A stretch of 64,000 bases of DNA from Negativicoccus succinicivorans. Its GTDB lineage: Bacteria; Bacillota; Negativicutes; Veillonellales; Negativicoccaceae. Both the position numbers and the translations under genes were made by a program. Shown piece after piece: positions 34,372-42,741 of the stretch (positions are counted from its first letter, which is position 1; each line of letters opens with the position of its first letter). The DNA is taken from the NCBI RefSeq assembly GCF_018372215.1, contig NZ_JAHAJN010000001.1, forward strand, positions 223,113 to 287,112, written 5' to 3'. A model generated the notes under the pieces. The model had not been told where the DNA came from. It made no database searches and worked only from the letters and a program-made list of their open reading frames with translations.

Positions 34372-34877
34372 TGAAGATCCCGTACACATTCATGCATAAA
34401 TTCCTGCACATTACCACCGGTAAATAAAAACCCCCGAATCCCCGCACGTTCGGCCGCCGCCACGTCCCGTTCACTGTCACCGATTAAAAACGCGTCTTCT
34501 CTTGCGATACGGTGCTTACTGAGCGCTTGAATAATCATGCCCGGCCGCGGTTTACGGCAAACGCAATCCACGTCATATTTTTTTACTTTGGCATGTAAAA
34601 GATGCGGACAATAGAAAAACTCCGTCACTTTTCCGCCCGCTTTGGCAAACTCTTCGTTCAGCCAGCGGTGCAATGCCTGCACGTCCTCTTCCGTGTACAT
34701 GCCGCGCGCTACACCGCTTTGATTCGTCACAACAAAAATCAGCCAGCCCTGTCGGCTCAGTTCGGCAATCATTTCCCGCGCTCCGGGAATAAATTCAACT
34801 TCGTCCGGCCGACTCACATAGCCGTGATCAACATTAATCACTCCGTCGCGGTCTAAAAATATTGCTCGTTGTGACAA
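34362..34877 (-). CDS. gmhB: D-glycero-beta-D-manno-heptose-1,7-bisphosphate 7-phosphatase
   Basis: HAD phosphatase that removes the C7 phosphate in ADP-heptose synthesis. The protein has 171 residues. HAD motif I FLDRDGVINVDHGYV, motif II VTNQSGVARG, the zinc loop CPH...CVCRKPRPGM, and motif III/IV FLIGDSERDVAAA. It starts with TTG 34877, with AAGGAG upstream, one base after hldE ends. A ten-base overlap with the glycosyltransferase suggests coupled translation. Confidence 0.95.
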   Translation of the reverse strand: MSQRAIFLDRDGVINVDHGYVSRPDEVEFIPGAREMIAELSRQGWLIFVVTNQSGVARGMYTEEDVQALHRWLNEEFAKAGGKVTEFFYCPHLLHAKVKKYDVDCVCRKPRPGMIIQALSKHRIAREDAFLIGDSERDVAAAERAGIRGFLFTGGNVQEFMHECVRDLQWN

Positions 34878-34878
34878 T

Positions 34879-36342
34879 TTAATGAACTCCTTTATTTCGA
34901 CTGGTAATAGTAGTAATAAGTTTCGTTGTGGAGTATCCGTCTACAAAAGGAATTATTTGTACGCGTCCGGCAAATTCTTTGCCGACGACGTCATCCGGCG
35001 AGTAGTCTCCGCCTTTGACCAATACGTCCGGACGAATCTCCCGGATCAGCTCATAGGGAGTATCCTCGTCAAAAACAACTACGGCGTCCACCGCACGCAA
35101 TGCCGCTAAGTGGTACGCCCTATCCGCTTCGGAAACAATCGGCCGCAAACTTCCTTTTAAACGTCGTATCGAAACATCGGAATTGACGCCGACGATCAAA
35201 TGGTCTCCCAATTCCGCCGCCGCTTCCAAATACGTCAAATGTCCGCGGTGAATCAAATCAAAGCAGCCGTTGGTAAAGACGATGGTATCCCCCGCCTCAC
35301 GCCATGCTTTAACTACCTGCGCAAGCTCGGGCAGTTTCAATACGGCGGCATCCTGATGGATATTATCACTCAACGAGACTGCCAGTTCCGATTGCGAAAT
35401 CGCATACGTACCCACTTTGCCGACTACTACGCCGGCGGCACAGTTCGCCAAATGCAGCGCAAAACGCCGCGGCAACTGAGCTCCTATCGCCGCAGAAAGC
35501 ACGGCTACTACCGTATCACCCGCCCCGGAAACGTCATACACTTCCCGCGCCAAAGCCGGATGCTGAAAACTGTGCGATTCATTATCCACCCAAAGAATGC
35601 CTTTGGCAGAACGCGTGACGGCCACTTGCTGCACACCCGACTTTTTCATCAGGGCAAGCGCCGCTGCTTTTACTTCGCGTTCGTGATTCGCAATCGTTGT
35701 TCCGCAGGCTTCACTTAATTCTTTCAGGTTCGGCGTTACAAGTGTAGCATTGCGGTAACGAGACCAATCCGCCTGTTTCGGATCTACCAGAACCGGTACT
35801 TGCGCATCGCGTCCGATTTGAATTACTTTTTGACAAAGTGATTCCGTGCAAATTCCTTTACCGTAGTCGGAAATCACTAAGACCGCGCAACCTTTTTCTA
35901 CTTCCTTTGCCACTTGCTCACAAATGCGAGAAACGGTATGTTCCGAAATATCTTGAATCCGTTCCTGATCGATCCGCAGCATTTGTTGTTGTACACCGAT
36001 CACGCGGGTTTTTGTCGTCGTCTGTAAGGCGACATCTGTCAATATGCCTCTGTCGTCGATGTCGTTCGCACGCAAGACCTCACGAAATTCATCAGCCGCG
36101 CTATCATCACCGACTGCACTGATCAAGCGTACCGGACAACCCAATCCGCGCAAGTTGGCAGCGACGTTGGCGGCACCGCCCAAACGTCGTTCCGTTTTTT
36201 CGATACGATGCACCGGCACCGGTGCCTCGGGCGAAATGCGTGCTACCTGACCGAATAGGTAGCGATCCAACATGACATCACCGACCACAACAATGCGCAA
36301 AGTATGTAATGAGTGGAAGAAACGCTCAACATTCGTGCGCAT
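34879..36342 (-). CDS. hldE: bifunctional heptose-7-phosphate kinase / heptose-1-phosphate adenylyltransferase
   Basis: Carries out kinase and nucleotidyltransferase steps of ADP-heptose synthesis. About 487 residues from ATG 36342 (MRTNVERFF); an ATG two codons earlier is possible. The N-terminal PfkB kinase has GDVMLDRYLFG, RLGGAANVAANL and VYDVSGAGDTVVA. The C-terminal cytidylyltransferase-like domain has FTNGCFDLIHRGHLTYL at about 355-370 and VKGGDYSPDDVVG. Both domains look complete, as in E. coli HldE. It overlaps gmhA. Confidence 0.96.
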   Translation of the reverse strand: MRTNVERFFHSLHTLRIVVVGDVMLDRYLFGQVARISPEAPVPVHRIEKTERRLGGAANVAANLRGLGCPVRLISAVGDDSAADEFREVLRANDIDDRGILTDVALQTTTKTRVIGVQQQMLRIDQERIQDISEHTVSRICEQVAKEVEKGCAVLVISDYGKGICTESLCQKVIQIGRDAQVPVLVDPKQADWSRYRNATLVTPNLKELSEACGTTIANHEREVKAAALALMKKSGVQQVAVTRSAKGILWVDNESHSFQHPALAREVYDVSGAGDTVVAVLSAAIGAQLPRRFALHLANCAAGVVVGKVGTYAISQSELAVSLSDNIHQDAAVLKLPELAQVVKAWREAGDTIVFTNGCFDLIHRGHLTYLEAAAELGDHLIVGVNSDVSIRRLKGSLRPIVSEADRAYHLAALRAVDAVVVFDEDTPYELIREIRPDVLVKGGDYSPDDVVGKEFAGRVQIIPFVDGYSTTKLITTITSRNKGVH

Positions 36343-36889
36343 ATTCATCCACCATTTCACACCAAATATGTCCCGTTAAAATATGCATCTCCTGCACACG
36401 GGCTGTCACATCGCTCGGCACATGCAGCACCAAGTCACAGCATGTATCCATTTCGTTACCGTTGGCCCCCGTTAAACCGATAATTTTAAGCCCGTTGATT
36501 CGTGCGATCTCGATTGCTTTCAGTACATTAGGGCTGTGGCCGCTCGTGGAAATCGCCACCAATACATCTCCCTTTTGCCCCAGCGCCGCTACTTGACGGG
36601 CAAACACTTCTCCGTAACCGTAGTCGTTCGCGGCGGCAGTCAAAATCGAAGTGTCCGTTGTTAATGCGATCGCCGGCAACGCACAACGTTCATCGTGGTA
36701 ACGCACAATCAGTTCAGCCGCCAAGTGTTGCGCATCCGCCGCCGAACCGCCGTTGCCGCAAAATAAAATCTTCCGCCCGCGCTGCAAAGCATGGCAAATG
36801 ATTTCTCCGCTTTGTGCTATTTCATTGGCATGCTCCTGATAAATCCGGGCGACTTCTATATGCTCATGAAGTGCATTGGCGATATCCAT
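36326..36889 (-). CDS. gmhA: sedoheptulose-7-phosphate isomerase
   Basis: SIS-domain enzyme that begins ADP-heptose synthesis. The protein has 187 residues. The zinc/substrate motifs FCGNGGSAADAQHLAAELI, ISTSGHSPNVLKAIEIA and LTGANGNEMD match GmhA. The start overlaps the dipeptidase stop (TAATG), so the two are translationally coupled. Together with hldE and gmhB it covers every heptose step except the HldD epimerase, which is not in the window. Confidence 0.96.
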   Translation of the reverse strand: MDIANALHEHIEVARIYQEHANEIAQSGEIICHALQRGRKILFCGNGGSAADAQHLAAELIVRYHDERCALPAIALTTDTSILTAAANDYGYGEVFARQVAALGQKGDVLVAISTSGHSPNVLKAIEIARINGLKIIGLTGANGNEMDTCCDLVLHVPSDVTARVQEMHILTGHIWCEMVDEYAHEC

Positions 36890-37962
36890 TATTTACCTGC
36901 CGGCAGTGTGTCGTTAAAGAAGCGCATGGCATTTTTGTGACTGATATGGTCAATGTCGTCCGCGGAGAATCCTTCTTTTTCTAGTGCTGTAAACAATTTA
37001 TCCATTTCGGAGGCGTCATGAATTTCAAGGTAAGGCTGGATGCCGTCAAAATCGGTTCCCAACGCGACCGTTTCGATTCCTGCCATGTCAGCGATATATC
37101 GAGCATGGCGAGCAATATCCGCCGCCTTGGAAACCAATAGCGGCGTATCCAATTGAGGTGCCGGAATCGGTCGTTCGCCGATCGCCACCTGATGATATTC
37201 TTCTGTCGTCAACGGCGCCAAAAGTAATTTCGGATTGTTCAATTCGGAAGGATCTGTAATCGGTTTGGAACCGACGAAATTTCGCGAGAAGTTTAAACCG
37301 ATCACACCGCCTTTTTCCCCGAACGCACGTAATAAATCATCGGGCAAATTACGAGGATGCGAAAAAACGGCGCGCGCATTAGAATGGGAAGCCATCACAG
37401 GTTTTTCGGCGCGTTCCAACAATTCTCTCGTACCTTGATCGTTCAAATGGCTCGTATCGACGATCATACCGTTTTCTTGCATCCACTCGACAAATTCCCA
37501 GCCACGTGCTTTGAGCCCTTTGTCTTTACCTTCTGTCCCGTTCGGAAATGCCAATTCATTTTCATAGTTCCAAGTCAATGTGACCAGTCGCACGCCGTCC
37601 TCAATAAACGCCTTTTTCAGTTTTTGCAAGTCACCGCCGAAAACCCCGCCTTCTTCTACGGAAAGCAATGCGCCGATGATGTGATCACGACGGCAGGCTT
37701 CCAGGTCTGCAAGCGTACGAACCCGGCGTACTTTATCACCATATTTTTCGATGTTCGCCAAAAACGTATCCCGCATTTCACCATAACGAACATACGCATC
37801 GGGATGTTCTTCCAGATCTACAAAAATCGCAAAGTCCTGCAGTAAATAATTTGACTTTTGCAGCTTCTCCAAGTCGATATTCCAAACATTCTTACGCAAA
37901 TCGCCGCCGGCAGGTACGTCCAACAGCTTCATCAATGTATCACAATGCAAATCGATGATCAT
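36889..37962 (-). CDS. M19-family (renal-type) dipeptidase
   Basis: Zinc dipeptidase of the membrane dipeptidase family. The protein has 357 residues and no signal peptide, so it is probably cytosolic. Metal-ligand motifs: IDLHCDTLMKL at the N-terminus, LLSVEEGGVFGG, VMASHSNARAVFSHPRN, and VALGTDFDGIQP near the C-terminus. It can hydrolyse dipeptides including D-amino-acid ones, which could fit peptide recycling. It overlaps nrdR by ATGA and gmhA by TAATG. Confidence 0.93.
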   Translation of the reverse strand: MIIDLHCDTLMKLLDVPAGGDLRKNVWNIDLEKLQKSNYLLQDFAIFVDLEEHPDAYVRYGEMRDTFLANIEKYGDKVRRVRTLADLEACRRDHIIGALLSVEEGGVFGGDLQKLKKAFIEDGVRLVTLTWNYENELAFPNGTEGKDKGLKARGWEFVEWMQENGMIVDTSHLNDQGTRELLERAEKPVMASHSNARAVFSHPRNLPDDLLRAFGEKGGVIGLNFSRNFVGSKPITDPSELNNPKLLLAPLTTEEYHQVAIGERPIPAPQLDTPLLVSKAADIARHARYIADMAGIETVALGTDFDGIQPYLEIHDASEMDKLFTALEKEGFSADDIDHISHKNAMRFFNDTLPAGK

Positions 37963-38444
37963 TTCGACTCAACTCCTTTTTGCTTTTGTTTCTCTTTGGC
38001 CATCAACGTTTCCAGTTCCGCCATAAAATCCTTCAAGCCACTGAACCGACGATAAACAGACGCGAAACGAATGTACGCTACCGGATCTAGATCGCTCAAC
38101 TTCGCCAGAACCACTTCACCCAGTTCTTCCGAGGAAATTTCCTGCACCAGGCGATTGCGCAGTTCCCGCTCCACAGAAGCCACCAATTCTTTTATTTGTT
38201 CCACACTGACTTCCCGTTTTTCACAAGCACGCATCAATCCGCGTAACAGTTTGTCACCGTCAAACATTTCTCGATGCCCGTCACGCTTAATCACCATCAG
38301 CGGCGCTTCTTCGACCAGTTCATAAGTGGTAAAGCGGCGATGACAGGACAAGCATTCCCGTCGCCGACGAATGGCATTTCCATCGTCCGTCACCCGCGAG
38401 TCGGTTACTTTTGTATCAGCATATTTACAAAATGGGCATTTCAT
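37959..38444 (-). CDS. nrdR: transcriptional repressor NrdR
   Basis: ATP/dATP-sensing repressor of ribonucleotide reductase genes. The protein is 161 residues from ATG 38444 (MKCPFCKYADTKV), preceded by AAAGGGGGAA. The four zinc cysteines lie in CPFC and CLSC, and an ATP-cone follows (VIKRDGHREMFDGDKLLRGL). First gene of an operon that otherwise makes LPS heptose, with its own extended -10 promoter. No nrd genes are in the window. Confidence 0.97.
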   Translation of the reverse strand: MKCPFCKYADTKVTDSRVTDDGNAIRRRRECLSCHRRFTTYELVEEAPLMVIKRDGHREMFDGDKLLRGLMRACEKREVSVEQIKELVASVERELRNRLVQEISSEELGEVVLAKLSDLDPVAYIRFASVYRRFSGLKDFMAELETLMAKEKQKQKGVESK

Positions 38445-38508
38445 TTGGCTTCCCCCTTTACCCATATGGGATCGATGTTTCGATAATGAATGTCCAGATA
38501 TCGTATTT

Positions 38509-38517
38509 ATTATAGCA
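38509..38517 (-). promoter_or_regulatory. extended -10 promoter of the nrdR-heptose operon
   Basis: Minus strand GCATGCTATAATAAAT, with TATAAT at 38509-38514 and TG one base upstream. It begins just past the leuS terminator. Confidence 0.65.
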
Positions 38518-38525
38518 TGCGTACC

Positions 38526-38562
38526 AAAAATAGCGGCAGGTATAGTTCCTGCCGCTATTTTT
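38526..38562 (-). terminator. terminator after leuS
   Basis: A 15-bp stem AAAAATAGCGGCAGG/CCTGCCGCTATTTTT with loop TATAGTT. The distal arm reaches the leuS stop codon. Confidence 0.93.
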
Positions 38563-41030
38563 TAAACCACGATATTAACAATTTTTTGCGGCACAACGAT
38601 CACTTTGCGAATCGCTTTGCCGTCGATAAATTCTTGCACCCTCTCATGAGCGAGTGCTTTTGCTTCGATTTCTTCTTTCGTAGCGGCCACTCCCACCTGA
38701 ATGGTGGCGCGAACCTTGCCATTCACTTGCACGGCAAGTTCCACTTCATCCACCACCAGTGCCGTCGGGTCCACTTCCGGCCACGAGGCCTCATGTACGC
38801 TCTTTTCCTGCTCGCCCAGTGCCTGCCACAGCTCTTCCGCGATATGCGGTGTGAACGGTGCCAACAAAATCACCAAATCGCGCAGTACTTCACGGCGTAA
38901 ACTGTCAGGAATATCATTGGCTCGCTCAGCGTAATCATGCAAAGCATTTACCAATTCCATGATCGCGCTGATGGCAGTATTGAAATTGTAACGACCGTCC
39001 AAATCGTTTGTCACTTTTTGGAGTACCCGATGGGTTTCATGACGTAAATCTTTATCTTCGGAAGTCAATTCGCGCTTTTGCGTCGGCATTTCCAGGTAAC
39101 GTCCCACAATGCGCCAAACGCGATTCAAAAAGCGGAACGCTCCTTCCACACCGCGATCGCTCCATTCCAAATCACGTTCCGGCGGAGCGGCAAAAAGAGT
39201 AAAAAGCCGTGCCGTATCGGCACCGTACTGAGCGACCAATTCTTCCGGCGAAACCACATTGCCTTTCGACTTGGACATTTTACTGCCGTCTTTCAGCACC
39301 ATGCCCTGCGTCAGTAATTTATCAAAGGGTTCAACCGCTTCCGTCATACCGGCATCGTGCAGTACTTTCGTAAAGAAGCGGGAGTATAAAAGATGCAAGA
39401 TCGCATGTTCAATGCCGCCGATATACTGATCGACATTCATCCAGTAATTGGCCTTATCTTTACTGAACGGTTCCTGATCGTTTTGCGGATCCGTATAGCG
39501 CAGGAAATACCACGAAGAGTCAATAAACGTATCCATCGTATCGGTTTCGCGACGAGCTTTTTCGCCACACTTAGGACACGCCGTAAACAAAAATTCTTCA
39601 TTCGTTTCCAGCGGAGATACTGCCGCCTTACTATTGAAATCTACATCGGTCGGCAAGCGTACCGGCAAATCTTCCTTGGGTACGGGCACCATGCCGCAAT
39701 GCGGGCAGTAAACGACCGGAATCGGCACGCCCCAATACCGTTGACGGGAGATCAACCAATCACGCAACCGGTAGTTGACATGGGCTTCGCCGATTCCTTG
39801 TTCCTGCATTTTTTCCGTAATCTTGCGACGAGCTTCCGCACTGGTTAGACCGTTAAATTCGCCGCTGTTGATCAAAATACCGTCTTCCGTATAAGCATCA
39901 TCAAGTTTTTCAGGTATTCTATCCGATGTATCTTCGCTTATGACAACATGTACCAGCAAATTATATTTGCGGGCAAAGAGAAAGTCGCGTTCATCATGCC
40001 CCGGTACACCCATCACAGCACCGGTACCGTAGTCCACTAATACATAATTGGCCACCCAAATCGGCACCTCTTCACCGGTTAAGGGATGAATCGCATAACC
40101 GCCGGTAAAAAGGCCGACTTTTTCGACATCTTCCGAAGTACGGTCGAGCTCGTTGACGTTTCGCATTTCTTCGACGAATTGGCGAACGGCATCAGCTTCT
40201 TTTTTGCCTTCAATAATTTTCTCGACTAACGGATGTTCCGGTGCTAAAACTACGTAGGAAACACCGTACACGGTATCGACACGTGTGGTATATACGGAGA
40301 TGGTTTCCTCCGGCAACTCTTTCACGCCGAATTTAAATTCGGTACCTTCGCTGCGCCCGATCCAATTTTTTTGCATCGTTTTAACGCGTTCCGGCCAGCC
40401 CTTAAGGAGTTCCAGATCATTCAACAGACGATCCGCGTACGAAGTAATTTTTAAGAACCATTGCGAAAGATTTTTCTTTATTACCGGCGTATCACACCGC
40501 CAGCAGCAGCCGTCCACTACCTGTTCATTCGCCAGTACGGTACCGCAATGTTCACACCAGTTGACTTTCGCTTCTTTTTTATACGAAAGGCCGCGGTCCA
40601 TGAAGAGTAAAAACAGCTCCTGCGTAAACCGATAGTAGTCCTCGCTGCAAGTCGTGACCTCCCGGTCCCAGTCATAGGAAAGCCCCAATTTGTTTTGCTG
40701 CTTTTTCATGTTTTCAATGTTGCTGTATGTCCACTTTGCCGGATGAATGTTGCGCTGGATCGCCGCATTTTCGGCCGGCATGCCAAACGCATCCCAGCCC
40801 ATCGGATGGAGCACATTGTACCCGCGCATCGTCATGAAACGAGCAATCACATCACCGATCGCGTAGTTACGTACATGTCCCATGTGCAAATTTCCCGACG
40901 GATAAGGAAACATTTCGAGCACATAATATTTTTCTTTTTCCGCATCGGCATGCGTATGAAAGGCATCCGTTGCATACCATATATCCTGCCACTTTTTCTC
41001 AATCTCTGCAGGATTGTACTTATCGTTCAT
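38562..41030 (-). CDS. leuS: leucyl-tRNA synthetase
   Basis: Class I synthetase that charges tRNA-Leu. The protein has 822 residues. The HIGH signature is PYPSGNLHMGHVRNY at about 40-52. The zinc-binding region is CEHCGTV...CCWRC. The CP1 editing domain lies at about 220-420 (VYTTRVDTVYGVSYVVLAPEHPL, GHDERDFLFA). KMSKS is at about 583 (GSKMSKSKGNVV), followed by the anticodon-binding domain and the C-terminal small domain. Its short leader has no T-box, unlike pheST. Confidence 0.98.
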   Translation of the reverse strand: MNDKYNPAEIEKKWQDIWYATDAFHTHADAEKEKYYVLEMFPYPSGNLHMGHVRNYAIGDVIARFMTMRGYNVLHPMGWDAFGMPAENAAIQRNIHPAKWTYSNIENMKKQQNKLGLSYDWDREVTTCSEDYYRFTQELFLLFMDRGLSYKKEAKVNWCEHCGTVLANEQVVDGCCWRCDTPVIKKNLSQWFLKITSYADRLLNDLELLKGWPERVKTMQKNWIGRSEGTEFKFGVKELPEETISVYTTRVDTVYGVSYVVLAPEHPLVEKIIEGKKEADAVRQFVEEMRNVNELDRTSEDVEKVGLFTGGYAIHPLTGEEVPIWVANYVLVDYGTGAVMGVPGHDERDFLFARKYNLLVHVVISEDTSDRIPEKLDDAYTEDGILINSGEFNGLTSAEARRKITEKMQEQGIGEAHVNYRLRDWLISRQRYWGVPIPVVYCPHCGMVPVPKEDLPVRLPTDVDFNSKAAVSPLETNEEFLFTACPKCGEKARRETDTMDTFIDSSWYFLRYTDPQNDQEPFSKDKANYWMNVDQYIGGIEHAILHLLYSRFFTKVLHDAGMTEAVEPFDKLLTQGMVLKDGSKMSKSKGNVVSPEELVAQYGADTARLFTLFAAPPERDLEWSDRGVEGAFRFLNRVWRIVGRYLEMPTQKRELTSEDKDLRHETHRVLQKVTNDLDGRYNFNTAISAIMELVNALHDYAERANDIPDSLRREVLRDLVILLAPFTPHIAEELWQALGEQEKSVHEASWPEVDPTALVVDEVELAVQVNGKVRATIQVGVAATKEEIEAKALAHERVQEFIDGKAIRKVIVVPQKIVNIVV

Positions 41031-41070
41031 GGAATTTCCTCCCGTTCATTTCTCAGTTTATTAATTACTT

Positions 41071-41100
41071 ATTATATATTTTAATGAACGTTTACGCCAA
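41071..41100 (-). promoter_or_regulatory. leuS promoter
   Basis: Minus strand: TTGGCG (41095-41100), an 18-base spacer, TATAAT (41071-41076). The same hexamers and spacing occur at scpA. Confidence 0.75.
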
Positions 41101-41112
41101 TAAAAATATACA

Positions 41113-41141
41113 AAAAAAGAGCTTTCGGCAAGCTCTTTTTT
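41113..41141 (-). terminator. terminator after the coiled-coil gene
   Basis: A 12-bp stem AAAAAAGAGCTT/AAGCTCTTTTTT with a 5-base loop, close downstream of the 41150 stop. Confidence 0.92.
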
Positions 41142-41149
41142 CCGCCCTG

Positions 41150-41632
41150 TTATTTCCGCGGTAAGGTATCTTCTGTCCCTTGTTGCGGTTGCTGTTGCAT
41201 AAGGCTTTCCCGATTTTTACGCAACGAATCAAGCGTTCCTTCCATGTTCTCTTCGACATATTTCAAAACATCGGTCGCATACTCAAGAGCGTTTTGCTGC
41301 ATAGTGTCCGCGGTTTGGTTCGCATTCGCGATAATTTCATTGGCGCGCTCTTGGGCATTTTTCACAAGCTCGCTTTCTTCCGTGATTTTAGCGATATAAT
41401 CTTTGGCCTGCGCAATAATCGTTTCCGCCTGTTTTTGTGCATCCATCATCACACGTTCTTTATCGGCAACGATACGCTTGGCGTTCTCCAATTCATTGGG
41501 CAACGAGCTGTTGATCGCGTCAATGATGCGCGCCACCTCGTCCTGATCGACAAGACGTTTGTTTGTTAACGGAACTTCTCTACCATTCATTACTACATAA
41601 TCAAGCTCTTCCAGCAATTTGCGTGTATCCAT
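41150..41632 (-). CDS. coiled-coil protein of unknown function next to coaD
   Basis: 160 residues from ATG 41632 (MDTRKLLEELDYVVMNG), with AAGGAG eight bases upstream. After a short N-terminal part (NGREVPLTNKRLVDQDEVARIID) almost the whole of residues 35-135 is predicted helix and coiled coil, rich in Ala, Glu, Lys and Gln and resembling stalk proteins such as the ATP synthase b subunit or DivIVA-like proteins. The C-terminal tail is Gln/Pro-rich and disordered. No membrane segment. A similar small gene beside coaD is common in Clostridia and Negativicutes, to my recollection; its role is unknown. Confidence 0.8.
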   Translation of the reverse strand: MDTRKLLEELDYVVMNGREVPLTNKRLVDQDEVARIIDAINSSLPNELENAKRIVADKERVMMDAQKQAETIIAQAKDYIAKITEESELVKNAQERANEIIANANQTADTMQQNALEYATDVLKYVEENMEGTLDSLRKNRESLMQQQPQQGTEDTLPRK

Positions 41633-41645
41633 GAATACCACTCCT

Positions 41646-42131
41646 TTATTTGGCAACCGCCAATTTTTCTTCCAGTGCGGTTAATACACATGGCGGTACC
41701 AACCGCCCCACGTCACCGCGAAACATGATCAACTCTTTGATTCCCGAAGAGCTGATGAACGAATATTCACCGCGCGTCATCATAAAAACCGTTTCAATTT
41801 CCGGATCCTGATCTTTCAATAATAACGCCCGCTGGAATTCATATTCAAAGTCACTGAATGCTCGCAACCCGCGAATGATTAAGCGCGAGTCACGTTGACG
41901 CACGTAATCATTGAGTAAGCCGGAGAACGCATCCACTTCTACGTTCGGAATATGAGTCGTTGCTTCTTTCAGCAAAGCTACCCGTTCTTCCATCGAAAAC
42001 ATCGGTTTCTTGCCGGGATTCACAAAGACCGCAACAACCAGTTTGTCGACCAATTGTGCACTGCGTTCAAAAATGTCCACATGGCCTTTTGTGACCGGAT
42101 CAAAACTGCCCGGGCAGATTCCCACTCGCAC
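41646..42131 (-). CDS. coaD: pantetheine-phosphate adenylyltransferase
   Basis: Penultimate step of coenzyme A synthesis: adenylates 4'-phosphopantetheine. The protein has 161 residues. GSFDPVTKGHVDIFERSA carries the nucleotidyltransferase TxGH motif; MMTRGEYSFISSSGIKEL is the later family signature. It starts with GTG 42131, preceded by AAGGA, four bases after rsmD. Typical rsmD-coaD pair. Confidence 0.97.
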   Translation of the reverse strand: MRVGICPGSFDPVTKGHVDIFERSAQLVDKLVVAVFVNPGKKPMFSMEERVALLKEATTHIPNVEVDAFSGLLNDYVRQRDSRLIIRGLRAFSDFEYEFQRALLLKDQDPEIETVFMMTRGEYSFISSSGIKELIMFRGDVGRLVPPCVLTALEEKLAVAK

Positions 42132-42135
42132 GCAA

Positions 42136-42690
42136 TTATCCTTCTTCCCTTTCTACCACCAAATAGGTCACCATAGTACCGCCGTAATGTTTCTGCCGCC
42201 AGAGCCGATAACCTTTAGGTATCTCCAAGTTTTCTTCCCGTGCCTGTTCAACAACAACTACGCTGGTAGGCTGCACGAATCGCGCACGGAGCAATTCCCG
42301 CAGTACAGGTTCCACCAAACCGCGTTGGTACGGCGGATCGAGAAAAACATAGTCAAACGGTTGATTCTGCGGCAAGTTCGCCAATGCCGATTCGACGCGT
42401 TGTTCACGTACTTCGATCTGTGAAGAAAAGTCGCAAACCTCCGCGTTTTGACGAATCACCGCAGCAGTTTTTTCATCTACGGCGCAAGCAAATTCCGCGC
42501 CGCGACTTAACGCTTCCAGCGCCATGGCGCCGGTGCCCGCATATAAATCAAGCACGCGTGTTTCCAGTAAACCTATATTGGCCAGCGTATTGAAGATCGC
42601 TTCGCGCACCCGATCTTGTGTCGGGCGCGTCGCCATCCCCTTCGGCGCCGCCAATTTATGTCCGCGTCTAGTACCACCAATGATTCTCAT
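42136..42690 (-). CDS. rsmD: 16S rRNA (guanine966-N2)-methyltransferase
   Basis: Methylates G966 of 16S rRNA during 30S assembly. The protein has 184 residues. The N-terminus MRIIGGTRRGHKLAAPKG, motif I DLYAGTGAMALEALSRGA, and catalytic FLDPPY are all present. First gene of rsmD-coaD-coiled coil, with a promoter whose -35 overlaps the gpsA stop codon. Confidence 0.96.
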   Translation of the reverse strand: MRIIGGTRRGHKLAAPKGMATRPTQDRVREAIFNTLANIGLLETRVLDLYAGTGAMALEALSRGAEFACAVDEKTAAVIRQNAEVCDFSSQIEVREQRVESALANLPQNQPFDYVFLDPPYQRGLVEPVLRELLRARFVQPTSVVVVEQAREENLEIPKGYRLWRQKHYGGTMVTYLVVEREEG

Positions 42691-42712
42691 ATACCCTCGA
42701 TAGTTACATTGT

Positions 42713-42741
42713 ATTATAACATTGGTATTTTCAAATTACAA
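42713..42741 (-). promoter_or_regulatory. rsmD promoter
   Basis: Minus strand: TTGTAA (42736-42741, containing the gpsA stop codon TAA), a 17-base spacer, TATAAT (42713-42718). Confidence 0.7.

Noticed and set aside
41031..41100. T-box or other riboswitch in front of leuS
   Set aside because: Only about 35 transcribed bases precede leuS, and no GGTGGTACCGCG-like sequence is present.
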